Positions 16,570 through 24,301 are shown, counted from the first letter of the stretch. The stretch is DNA of 24,344 nt from an uncultured Lachnospiraceae bacterium (GCA_910588825.1 CAJURF010000055.1:1-24344); one strand, 5' to 3'. Numbers and translations: made by a program. Notes: generated from the sequence alone by a model not told the origin.

Positions 16570-16606
16570 CCTCTCATAAACTTATGCCTCCTAATCACTT
16601 CATGCT

Positions 16607-17617
16607 CTAATCATAAAATTCCGGCTTGTCAATCATTTCCACTTTCACGATTTCACCGCCTGACAAACGGGATTTTGTACAGGCTTCGGCTGCGGCTGCC
16701 GCCGCATAGCCATCCCATGCATCCGGGCCTGTCAGCCGTCCACTCTCCACGCATATAACCCAGTCCCGCATTTCAGCAGCATACGCATCCGCAAACCTGT
16801 CAATCCATACAGGCTCAATCTTGCACCCGCGTACCCCATCCCCACGGATCATGGCGTTGGACAGATCCGGCAGAGAAGCAGTCCCTTTTTCTCCAACTAC
16901 CTCACAGTGAATATCATAGCCATAGATACAGTTCATATAAATTTCAAGATCCACATGAATCCCTGTCTTTGTACGGAGAATCACCATCTGGGGGTCAATC
17001 AGGTCCGGGTCTGCATTCCTGGTGCTTTTGGGACAGATCAGCTGTGCGGTATCATACTCATCCCCTGTCAGCCATCTGGTAATATCAAATTCATGTACCA
17101 GGGCCCCGTTTGCCGACATATCCGTTGTGTGCTTCTCCCCTGTGGGATGGGCATTTCTATGCTGTTCATGCAAAAGAAGCGGAGCTCCGATACAGCCGCT
17201 GTCAATGGCTTCCTTTACCTGAACATATCCTCTGTCATAACGGCGCATAAAGCCTACTGTCAGATACTTCTTTCCTGCTGCCATCTCCTCATTCATCATA
17301 CGCACACATGCTTCAGCCGTATCAGCAAGAGGTTTCTCACAAAAAACATACTTTCCTGCCTTAATAGCGGAAACAACAAATTCCTCATGGGTTCTGTCCC
17401 AGGTTGTCACAATCACTGCATCTACAAGCGGCGACTGAATCAGTTCATGGGGATCATCAAAAACTTTTACTGACGGATACTGATCCGTAACCTTTTTCAT
17501 ATTCTCCCTGCTGATATCATTCACAGCTGTAATCTCTGCTCCCGGAATCTGCCCCATAATAATATCTGTATGCATACGGCCAATCCCGCCTGCTCCAATC
17601 AAGCCTAATTGAATCAT
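16607..17617 (-). CDS. Gfo/Idh/MocA dehydrogenase, inositol 2-dehydrogenase-like (second IolG paralog)
   Basis: This 336-residue enzyme is closer to classical IolG than the paralog at 12394-13422. It has GAGGIG (8-13) for NAD binding, CEKPLAD with Lys95, VGFMRRYDRGYVQVKEAID, HRNAHP, VHEFDITRWL, YGYDIHCEVVGEKGTASLPD and ending KPEFYD. The Asp of the Asp-x3-His pair is replaced by Gly171 (Asn170 adjacent), while His175 is kept. It follows the transporter ATPase after 73 nt. Two Shine-Dalgarno runs, GAGGAGG and AAGGAG, precede the ATG. As the first metabolic gene after the importer it probably catalyses the first oxidation of the imported polyol or inositol. Confidence 0.85.
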   Translation of the reverse strand: MIQLGLIGAGGIGRMHTDIIMGQIPGAEITAVNDISRENMKKVTDQYPSVKVFDDPHELIQSPLVDAVIVTTWDRTHEEFVVSAIKAGKYVFCEKPLADTAEACVRMMNEEMAAGKKYLTVGFMRRYDRGYVQVKEAIDSGCIGAPLLLHEQHRNAHPTGEKHTTDMSANGALVHEFDITRWLTGDEYDTAQLICPKSTRNADPDLIDPQMVILRTKTGIHVDLEIYMNCIYGYDIHCEVVGEKGTASLPDLSNAMIRGDGVRGCKIEPVWIDRFADAYAAEMRDWVICVESGRLTGPDAWDGYAAAAAAEACTKSRLSGGEIVKVEMIDKPEFYD

Positions 17618-17690
17618 CTGCTCCTTACCTCCTCAACCATTTAACCATTACAAACCAGCATTTCACAGCCAGAGTCTGGACTTTTTTCCT

Positions 17691-19202
17691 TTACAATGTA
17701 CTGGCAAGAATTTTCTCCTGTGTCATGTCCTCTTTCCTGTCAATTTCCAGAGAGATGGAACCTCTTCGCATAACATAGATTCTGTCACTCATACCGATCA
17801 GCTCCGGAAGCTCAGAGGAAATCATAATAATACCAACCCCCTGCTTTGCAATATTATCCATAATCTCATAAATCTCTGCTTTTGCATTAATATCAATGCC
17901 TCTGGTGGGCTCGTCCAGAATCAGAAGATCTGGTCTGCTCTCCAGCCATTTTCCAAACAGCACCTTCTGCTGATTTCCTCCTGAGAGTGTGCTGACCAGC
18001 TGATCCATGCTTCGGCAGACCACATTCAGCTCCTGAATCTTTTCCGCTGCCCGCTGCCGTTCCAGACGGTTATTGATCACATGATTCCTAAACAGTTTCC
18101 TGATGGATGCCATAGAAATATTCTCTTTGATATCCTTTGCAGTCACCAGGCCGTCAATCTTCCTGTCCTCTGAAAGATAGGCAATACCGTCTGCTATGGA
18201 TTTTTCAGCTGTGGGATTTACGTATTCCTTTCCTTTGTAAATAATTTTACCGCCAAAATACATCCTTACACCGAAAATACCCCGGGCAAGTTCCGACCTC
18301 CCGGAGCCGACCAGGCCCCCAAGTCCCACGATCTCCCCTTTCTTCACATGCATGTTCACCGGCTCTGTGTCAGGCCCGATCTTAAAGTCACTGATTTTCA
18401 GAATATCCTCATCTGCAATTTCATGTGTGCAGTTGAACATATTGGTAATGGTGCGCCCAACCATCTGCTTTACTACATAATCCTGATCATAATCCTCCAT
18501 GGAAATGGTCTCAATAGACTGGCCGTCCCGGAGAACGGTAAGCCTGTCCCCCACAATCTTCAATTCATCCATGCGGTGAGAGATGTAAATAATGCTGACC
18601 CCTCTGGACTTCAGCTCCCGGATCAGACCGAACAGATGGTCAATCTCACTGGAGGTCAGGGAAGCTGTGGGCTCATCCATAATCAGAATCTGGGAATCAT
18701 AGGACAGCGCTTTTACGATCTCTACCACCTGCTGGCGGGCTGTGGAGAGATTTCGTACCATGGTCTTCGGATTGATATCTGTAAAGCCAAACTCATCCAA
18801 ATACTCCCTGCTTTTCTGATAAATGGTTTTGTGATCCACAAAGCCATTCTTTTTCGGTTCCCTTCCAAGGAAAATATTGTGCGCAATATCCAAATTCAGA
18901 CAGAGATTCAGCTCTTGATGCACAAAAGCAACCCCTTTTTCCCTGGCCTCTTTGGGACCCTTTACAACATAAGGCTGTCCGCACAGAAGCATTTCCCCTT
19001 CATCTGCCGGAATATTTCCGCCGAGAATTTTCATCAATGTGGACTTTCCTGCACCGTTTTCTCCTACGAGAACATGAACCTCCCCCTTTTTCAGGTCAAA
19101 ATTTACATCTTTTAGGATTTTTACCGTGGTGCCGCTGATCTTTTTCCCATATTCATCAAAGATATACTTTGTGATATTTTTCATCTCCAATATTTTTTCC
19201 AT
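17691..19202 (-). CDS. sugar ABC importer dual-domain ATPase (RbsA/MglA/XylG family)
   Basis: This 503-residue protein has two fused nucleotide-binding domains, the normal architecture and size for ribose/galactose/inositol importers. Domain 1 has Walker A GENGAGKST (47-55), the family signature variant LSTARQQ (152-158) and Walker B LIMDEPT (173-179). Domain 2 has a degenerate Walker A GLVGSGRSE (296-304), LSGGNQQK (406-413) and LLILDEPTRG (427-436). As in relatives, only the first site probably hydrolyses ATP well. AAGGAGGGG precedes the ATG. The gene starts 14 nt after the broken permease. It should drive the CUT2-class transporter made of the lipoprotein at 21420 and the permeases at 19217 and 20286. 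Confidence 0.92.
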   Translation of the reverse strand: MEKILEMKNITKYIFDEYGKKISGTTVKILKDVNFDLKKGEVHVLVGENGAGKSTLMKILGGNIPADEGEMLLCGQPYVVKGPKEAREKGVAFVHQELNLCLNLDIAHNIFLGREPKKNGFVDHKTIYQKSREYLDEFGFTDINPKTMVRNLSTARQQVVEIVKALSYDSQILIMDEPTASLTSSEIDHLFGLIRELKSRGVSIIYISHRMDELKIVGDRLTVLRDGQSIETISMEDYDQDYVVKQMVGRTITNMFNCTHEIADEDILKISDFKIGPDTEPVNMHVKKGEIVGLGGLVGSGRSELARGIFGVRMYFGGKIIYKGKEYVNPTAEKSIADGIAYLSEDRKIDGLVTAKDIKENISMASIRKLFRNHVINNRLERQRAAEKIQELNVVCRSMDQLVSTLSGGNQQKVLFGKWLESRPDLLILDEPTRGIDINAKAEIYEIMDNIAKQGVGIIMISSELPELIGMSDRIYVMRRGSISLEIDRKEDMTQEKILASTL

Positions 19203-19216
19203 TTTGCGCCCCTCCT

Positions 19217-20206
19217 TTACTGCAGCAGTCTGTTCTTAACATTCTCAAAGATAATTGCGGCCAGAATGATAATACTCTGCACTGCTGTATACATGTAGAA
19301 GTTCACTCCAAGGATTCCGAGAATGTTCTGAATCATGTAGATGGTAAATACACCCAGAAGAGAGCCCCAGGCTGTACCGATACCGCCGAACAGGCTTGCA
19401 CCGCCAAGCACAGCCGCAGTGATGGCGGTAAAGGTAAAATCTGTGCCGCCCATGGTAACTACACAGTTATTCACCCTCGCCGCCATCAGAACTGCTCCGA
19501 GAGCCGTCAGGGTTCCGCAGATCACATATACCATGATGGTGGTAAAAGAAACATTGATTCCCGACAGGGCACTGGCTTCTTTATTCAGGCCGACAGAGGT
19601 CAGGGCCCGTCCGAATGTGGATTTATGCAGAATAAAGTATGCGGCAATTGTTGCCAGAATCATAAACCATACGACGGAATTCAGCCCAAGAATGTTAGTT
19701 CTGGCTACGGCAAGCATAGAATCCGGAAGGGGTGTAATCGCGGAACCGCTGCTGACAATCTGCGCAATCCCGTAAACAATGTAGCCGGTACCAAGGGTAA
19801 CAATAAAAGCCGGTATCTTAAATACCTAAACCAGTATACCGTTGAGCAGCCCACAGACCGCACCCACAGCCAGGGTAAGAAGAATACCTGCAATAACCGG
19901 GAGTCCTGCTGTTACTGTGGACCATCCAAAGATGTAAGTACAAAAGCCAAGTACATAGCCTACAGAAAGATCGATACCGCCGGTCATAAGCACAAATGTC
20001 ATGCCCAGACAGCAGATTGCCGCAATTGCAGCCTGGGAAATAATTCCGATGATATTATTCAGACTCAGGAAGGCCGCCGGTCTGGCAATAATGCCTGCCA
20101 GAAACACACAGGCAAATATAATAACATTTCCATATTTTTTAGCAAAATTCCTTGTCCGCTGTTTTCCAGTTATTTCCTGTGCAGTCTTTGCATTTGTTGC
20201 AGCCAT
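19217..20206 (-). pseudogene. sugar ABC importer permease (RbsC-like) interrupted by an in-frame amber codon
   Basis: Read continuously from the ATG at 20206 (GGAGG upstream) to TAA at 19217, this is 330 codons in one frame with a single TAG at 19826-19828, after residue 126. Both sides fit RbsC-type permeases: the N-part has IIARPAAFLSLNNIIGIISQAA, GGIDLSVGYVLG and GAVCGLLNGILV, and the C-part continues with FKIPAFIVTLGTGYIVYGIA, VGLNKEASALSGINV and GGASLFGGIGTAWGSLLG. There is no frameshift, and the remaining sequence is intact, so the lesion is recent, a sequencing error, or read through. Without readthrough only a four-helix-sized fragment is made. The intact paralog at 20286-21239 might still form homodimers. 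Confidence 0.8.
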
Positions 20207-20285
20207 TTGTTATCCTCCAAATTATTCTTCCAGACAGATTTTCTGCCTGTTCTATTTGCAAATCTATTGTTTCCGCTGTCAATAG

Positions 20286-21239
20286 TTAGAATACTTTCGC
20301 TTTTTCAAGTTCTTTATTTTTATTGAATACACTGACGCCAACCACAAAAATAATAGCTGCACCGATAAACAGATTCTGGTAAAATGGGTCGATTGCCAGC
20401 ATATCCAGACCGTTTCGAAGGAAACCAATGATCAGAGCTCCGAGAACCGACATCCAGGCAGCGCCTTCACCGCCCAGCATGCTTACGCCGCCTACAAGAG
20501 AAGCCGCTACCGCATCAAGCTGATAGGAAGCCCCTTGTGTCGGATGAACTGTTGCCATCTGTGCTGAAAGCAGAATACCCGCAATGGAAGAATACAGCCC
20601 GCAAAGAGCAAAAGAAAAAATTTTAATGGTGTCGGGGTTAATTCCCTCCGTCTTAACCACATTTTCGTTCCCACCGAGGGCATAAATATGTTTTCCCATA
20701 CGGGTATATTTCAGAATCACAGAGGTAACCACAAGCAGTACAATCATGATCCATGTATTGATGGGAATATTCAAAAACAGACTGTTGCCGATTGCCACAT
20801 ACAGTTTCGGCATGCCGCTGATAGAGCTTCCCTTTCCCACTACCAACGCAAGCCCAAGGGTAATCTGCCCTGTCACATAAGTGGCGATGAACGGCGGAAT
20901 ACTGATTTTCGAAACAAGCACTCCATTTACGATTCCGATTAACAGCCCTGCCAGAGCTCCTGAAAGCATGGCGATAAAAACACTGACACCGCTTAGCATC
21001 ATAAATCCGCTTACCATAGCGCAAAAAGCCATAACTCCTCCGGTTCCAAGGTCGATTCCCCGGATAATCAGAACCAGTGTCATTGCCAGTGCACAGATTG
21101 CAATCGTGGATGCCTGACGGGTAACATTTAAAATATTTTTTACAGTGAAAAATCCAGGAATCCGGCTGCCGAAAATACATACCGCAGCCACCATCACCAA
21201 ATAGACAATATATTTTGTCTTAATCTTATTTTTCTGCAC
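20286..21239 (-). CDS. sugar ABC importer permease (RbsC-like)
   Basis: This inner-membrane permease of the ribose/inositol/galactose class has about 317 residues from the GTG at 21239. That start is preferred because AGGAGG (21249-21254) stands 9 nt before it, while the ATG at 21278 has no site and the GTG gives the usual family N-terminus (QKNKIKTKYIVYLVMVAAVC). Landmarks are PGFFTVKNILNVTRQAS, RGIDLGTGGVMAFCAM, GLLIGIVNGVLVSKISIPPFIATYVT, MGKHIYALGGNENVVKTEGIN, SLVGGVSMLGGEGAAWMSVLGALIIGFLRNGLDML, and about eight to ten hydrophobic helices. It lies between the binding-protein gene, after a structured 140-nt spacer, and the amber-interrupted permease. Those two permeases should normally form a heterodimer. 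Confidence 0.9.
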   Translation of the reverse strand: MQKNKIKTKYIVYLVMVAAVCIFGSRIPGFFTVKNILNVTRQASTIAICALAMTLVLIIRGIDLGTGGVMAFCAMVSGFMMLSGVSVFIAMLSGALAGLLIGIVNGVLVSKISIPPFIATYVTGQITLGLALVVGKGSSISGMPKLYVAIGNSLFLNIPINTWIMIVLLVVTSVILKYTRMGKHIYALGGNENVVKTEGINPDTIKIFSFALCGLYSSIAGILLSAQMATVHPTQGASYQLDAVAASLVGGVSMLGGEGAAWMSVLGALIIGFLRNGLDMLAIDPFYQNLFIGAAIIFVVGVSVFNKNKELEKAKVF

Positions 21240-21295
21240 GAATTTCCGCCTCCTCTGCACAATTTCTTCCCCTGCCATTTATCTTATAAAGTCAT

Positions 21296-21397
21296 AAAGC
21301 CCTGGCAGGGCACTGCTGCACCATTTCGTCAGATCTCAAATATCAGGCACATAGAGAGTGTCTACGAATCGGTGTGCTGCACTCCTGCCAGAGCTCT
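21296..21397 (-). other. intercistronic RNA stem-loop between binding-protein and permease genes
   Basis: On the minus-strand RNA, 21384-21397 (AGAGCUCUGGCAGG) pairs with 21296-21309 (CCUGCCAGGGCUUU) over 14 bp including two G-U pairs, closing a 74-nt loop. No U-run follows. Its place right after the binding-protein gene suggests a role in stabilising that message or reducing downstream expression. Confidence 0.55.
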
Positions 21398-21419
21398 ATA
21401 TTATCAGATACTGTCTTTT

Positions 21420-22484
21420 TTAGAATGCTACAGACTCAGATTCCTCAATGGTATCTGTGCACATAAAGAAGTAACCGGAATCCTGTTCTGCCTCAACATC
21501 CTCAATTGCAAGGTCTCCATTTAAGACATCAATCATGGTATTTGCAGACATCTCGCCGATGTTAGCCGGATACTGGGCTACGCACCCATAGCAGGTGCCA
21601 TCTTTGATGGCATCCAGAGCGGAGATATTTCCGTCTACAGAAACGATACACAGCTGGGAAGGATCCAGCCCTTTATTCTGGACACCGGAAATAACGCCTG
21701 AAAGCATACCGTCAGAGCAGAGGAAGATGCCATCCATATCCGGATCTGATGTAAGCATGTTCTCTGTCACCTGCATAGCAACATCACTGAGCCAATTGCC
21801 AAGCTGCTCGTTTACAATCTCAATGTCCGGATACTCAGCAATGGCTTCCTCAAAGCCCTGGGAGCGAAGCTCGCTGCCCATAGCTCCTGCAGCGCCCCGG
21901 ACTACACAAACCTTGCCTTTTTCTCCGATAGCCTTTGCCATCTGTTGTCCCGCCTCACGTCCGATAGCAATGTTGTTAGAACCAATATGAGACATAAACA
22001 AATCGTCGTTTCCTTCATCCAGGGAAGCGTCGGCAATGATTACTGGAATGTCTGCATCTTTCGCCTTCTGCAGTGCCGGAATCAGGGAACTTCCATCCAT
22101 AGGAGCTACAATAATGCCGTCAACACCTTTATTGATAGCATTTTCAATGTTCTCCACCTGTTTGGAAACAGTCAGCTCATCGCCGGAAAGAGTAAGCTCA
22201 AATGTGTAACCTGCTGCCTCAACAACCTCCTGGCATTTCTCAACCATGATTCTCTGGAATTCATTATTTGTGATTGTTTTTGTGGAAAACAGAATGGTTC
22301 CCTTACTTCCGCTGTCAGTTTCTTTTGCATCAGCGGTTTCTTCTTCCTCTTCCGGTTCTTCTTCGGCTGCCTTTGTGGTATCTGAAGAGCCTGCAGAATC
22401 CTCCGTGGAACTGCTGGATGTACATGCTGTCAGGGAAACAGCCAGGGTCAGTGCCATCACAATTGCCAGAACTTTCTTTTTCAT
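21420..22484 (-). CDS. sugar/polyol-binding lipoprotein (RbsB/Peripla_BP_4 type)
   Basis: This 354-residue lipoprotein has signal peptide MKKKVLAIVMALTLAVSLTAC with lipidated Cys21, then a Ser/Thr- and Glu-rich linker (about 22-60). The sensor fold is of the ribose-binding class: NNEFQRIMVEKCQEVVEAAG, ENIENAINKGVDGIIVAPMDG, DADIPVIIADASL, GREAGQQMAKAIGEKGKVCVVRGAAGAMGSELRSQGFEEAI, DGIFLCSDGM, DGNISALDAIKDGTCYGCVAQYP. GAAAGGAG lies before the ATG. It is the first gene of the ten-gene operon and defines substrate entry: a monosaccharide or cyclitol such as an inositol is likely given the IolG paralogs downstream, but the binding pocket cannot be read from sequence alone. Confidence 0.9.
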   Translation of the reverse strand: MKKKVLAIVMALTLAVSLTACTSSSSTEDSAGSSDTTKAAEEEPEEEEETADAKETDSGSKGTILFSTKTITNNEFQRIMVEKCQEVVEAAGYTFELTLSGDELTVSKQVENIENAINKGVDGIIVAPMDGSSLIPALQKAKDADIPVIIADASLDEGNDDLFMSHIGSNNIAIGREAGQQMAKAIGEKGKVCVVRGAAGAMGSELRSQGFEEAIAEYPDIEIVNEQLGNWLSDVAMQVTENMLTSDPDMDGIFLCSDGMLSGVISGVQNKGLDPSQLCIVSVDGNISALDAIKDGTCYGCVAQYPANIGEMSANTMIDVLNGDLAIEDVEAEQDSGYFFMCTDTIEESESVAF

Positions 22485-22587
22485 GCGTTTTCTCCTTTCA
22501 TTCCTCTCGTTTCAAAAAACAAGCCCTATTTATATGTCCCTTTACTTGTCTTGCTTTTTGAACATCTTGTATTTAATTGATATCCTA

Positions 22588-22616
22588 ATGTTACTCTATT
22601 TTCTCCTATTTTTCAA
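22588..22616 (-). promoter_or_regulatory. candidate promoter of the ten-gene sugar/polyol operon
   Basis: Minus-strand -35 TTGAAA (22611-22616) and -10 TAACAT (22588-22593) have a 17-bp spacer. The -10 is imperfect, as expected for an activator-dependent promoter, and three direct repeats abut the -35 from upstream. The leader would be about 95 nt. Confidence 0.55.
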
Positions 22617-22670
22617 TGCATGTTTTCTCTAAAATAAATACATGTCTTTTAGCAAAAATGTATGTTTTTA
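22616..22670 (-). repeat. three 13-bp direct repeats upstream of the -35 (candidate activator sites)
   Basis: On the minus strand TAAAAACATACAT (22658-22670), AAAAGACATGTAT (22638-22650) and AGAAAACATGCAT (22616-22628) share the consensus WRAARACATRYAT. They are 20 and 22 bp apart, about two helical turns, and the last touches the -35. This geometry is typical of AraC-family activator sites. Confidence 0.55.
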
Positions 22671-22830
22671 TTTAATATTGACCTGACTTTTATGATTTTT
22701 TCCAAAAATTGCCTGATATATTATAACCATGTTTTTCACAAACGTTTCAAAAAATATACTTTTTTGCCATTGAATTTGATTTCCTATCTTCTTTTTCATT
22801 TGATTTTCCCTTGCTTCGAATTTCCTTTTT

Positions 22831-22867
22831 AATACAAGAAAAAAATAGTTGATTTTTATCTTGTATT
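22831..22867. promoter_or_regulatory. 37-bp inverted repeat over the -35 of the AraR-like regulator gene (candidate operator)
   Basis: The arms AATACAAGAAAAAAA (22831-22845) and TTTTTATCTTGTATT (22853-22867) match at 14 of 15 positions around a 7-bp centre. The right arm includes the whole -35 (22861-22866). A further half-site ATCTTGTATT lies at 22564-22573 in the leader of the divergent operon. The AraR-like product is the natural candidate to bind here. Confidence 0.5.
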
Positions 22868-22889
22868 CTTTTCCCCAATGTCCTATAAT
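22861..22889 (+). promoter_or_regulatory. promoter of the AraR-like regulator gene
   Basis: -35 TTGTAT (22861-22866) and a perfect -10 TATAAT (22884-22889) have a 17-bp spacer. The start would be near 22896, about 60 nt before the TTG start at 22955. Together with the leftward promoter it forms a divergent control region of 470 bp that is strongly AT-rich. Confidence 0.7.
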
Positions 22890-22954
22890 TAGCATAAATT
22901 TAAAAGGAATATTATATTTTTACCAAAGAATATGTTTTACCGGAGGGAACAATC

Positions 22955-24049
22955 TTGCCTAAATATTTAACCATTGCAGACGATCTGGAAGAACAAATTA
23001 AAAGCCGTGCCTATAAAGCAAATCAGAAACTGCCCTCTGAAAAAGAGCTGGTCTATCAGTACGGCGTCAGCCGTCAGACCATCCGAAACGCACTGGATTT
23101 TCTGACAGACCGGGGGCTGGTGTACTCAGAGCAGGGAAGGGGAACCTTTGTGGCCGCCCGTACCCGCGCCGATACTGTAACCACCAATAACATAGCCGTC
23201 ATTCTAAGCTGTCTGAATGATTATATATTTCCCTACAAGATTGCGGGCATCAACTCCGTTTTAGTGGAAAAAGGATACTTGTCCAACATTTTTACCTCCA
23301 ATTACAGCATACAGACCCAGGAACAGGTATTTGCCAACCTGCTGAGTTCTTCCTGTGCCGGTGCCATTGTGGAGGTCACAAGAGCCAACCTGCCCAGAAT
23401 GCGCCCGGATCTCCTGCGGAAGCTGGCCGACAAAATGCCGGTACTCCTGCTGGATGGATTCTATCAGGGTTTCGAGGACCTTCCAACGATTACCCTTGAC
23501 GATTTCCAATGCGGATACAAAGCAGCGCAATATTTGATCGAGAAAGGACACCAAAAGCTCTTTCATTTTGGAAAGATGGATGATTCACAGGGAATTGACC
23601 GCTATAGAGGTTTCATACAGGCTCAGCTGGACCATGGAATTCAGCCAAAGGATGAAGACATCTTCTGGCTGACTGGCAACAGCTGCTTCGTCTCTCCGGA
23701 GATCAACTACGGCCCTGTCATATCCCGCTTGCAAAACTATACAGCTGTCTACTTTTTTAATGACCTGACAGCGCATATGATTGTACCTGAAATTCTCAAA
23801 TCCGGTTATCGTATTCCAGAAGACCTGTCCCTGATGAGCAACGACGACTTCTTCCCCACTATTGAGAATATATCCATCTCTGGTATGCGCTATCCCCATG
23901 TGGAAATGGGACAAAAAGCAGCAGAACTGCTGTTAAAAATGATTGAAGATCCAAATTTTGATGCGAATTACCGGTTTGACCCCCAAATTGTTGAACGCAA
24001 TTCCATCAGGGAGCTGACTCTCTGCGCAAAACAGAACGAAATTGTATAA
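22955..24049 (+). CDS. AraR-type transcriptional repressor (GntR winged helix plus LacI-type sensor domain)
   Basis: This 364-residue chimera resembles Bacillus AraR (about 362 residues). Residues 1-70 form a GntR winged helix: LPSEKELVYQYGVSRQTIRNALDFLTDRGLVYSEQGRGTFV is diagnostic when read in two halves. From about residue 75 it has the LacI/periplasmic-binding-like sensor: NIAVILSCLNDYIFPYKIAGI, CAGAIVEVTRANLPRMRPDLL, MPVLLLDGFY, GYKAAQYLIEKGHQKLFHFG, GIDRYRGFIQAQLDHGI, AVYFFNDLTAHMIV, SLMSNDDFFP, MGQKAAELLLKMIEDP. The start is TTG at 22955, 7 nt after GGAGGG. It is divergent from the sugar operon and probably represses it and itself, released by a sugar or polyol. Followed after 12 nt by the truncated cupin gene. 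Confidence 0.88.
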   Translation: MPKYLTIADDLEEQIKSRAYKANQKLPSEKELVYQYGVSRQTIRNALDFLTDRGLVYSEQGRGTFVAARTRADTVTTNNIAVILSCLNDYIFPYKIAGINSVLVEKGYLSNIFTSNYSIQTQEQVFANLLSSSCAGAIVEVTRANLPRMRPDLLRKLADKMPVLLLDGFYQGFEDLPTITLDDFQCGYKAAQYLIEKGHQKLFHFGKMDDSQGIDRYRGFIQAQLDHGIQPKDEDIFWLTGNSCFVSPEINYGPVISRLQNYTAVYFFNDLTAHMIVPEILKSGYRIPEDLSLMSNDDFFPTIENISISGMRYPHVEMGQKAAELLLKMIEDPNFDANYRFDPQIVERNSIRELTLCAKQNEIV

Positions 24050-24061
24050 AGGAGTAAATCC

Positions 24062-24301
24062 ATGCATTTTTCTTTATTTTCCATTGATGAAATACAAAAA
24101 AGGCTGTCTGATAATACAATCCAAGAGCCTCTTCTTCTTTATGTGGGGTCCCATGATTTCCGCGAAAACCTCCCTGACCGCATGCCGCACTCACACGAAG
24201 ATATCGTTGAGTTTGTCTGCTTTCTGGATGGCAAAGGAAAATGTATGGTAGGTGAGCACCAATATACTGTCTGCAAAGGAGATCTGGTCATCTATATATA
24301 A
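24062..24301 (+). pseudogene. truncated AraC-type regulator: N-terminal cupin domain only
   Basis: ATG at 24062 follows AAGGAG by 7 nt. The frame encodes 79 residues ending at TAA 24299-24301. FRENLPDRMPHSHEDIVEFVCFLDGKG and then YTVCKGDLVIY match the start of the arabinose-binding-like cupin of AraC-family regulators (metal/sugar-facing His-x-His, then the GDLVIYN turn). Intact proteins continue for 200 or more residues to two helix-turn-helix motifs. Here the match ends just after GDLVIY, at a TATATATAA run, where slippage or an insertion could have occurred. The last 43 bases have no recognisable continuation. A stand-alone small cupin is less likely because even the cupin fold would be incomplete. 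The window end prevents a decision. Confidence 0.55.

Noticed and set aside
8206..16620. Shared GCTCTAATCAT-AAAAT string at about 8206 and 16604
   Set aside because: One copy is intergenic and the other is the coding end of an IolG gene; no structure or spacing supports a function, so probably chance.
19217..19717. Separate short permease gene starting at an internal ATG
   Set aside because: The same frame continues upstream through a single TAG into the N-terminal half, and the ATG lies within a conserved region with no ribosome binding site.
22736..22753. CcpA cre-like site around CAAACGTTTC
   Set aside because: The core AAACGTTT is palindromic, but the flanking TG and CA positions of the cre consensus do not fit on either strand.
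22668..22895. 75-codon open frame on the minus strand in the AT-rich divergent control region
   Set aside because: Lys/Ile/Phe-rich composition from AT-rich DNA, no ribosome binding site, and it covers the regulator's promoter and operator-like repeat.
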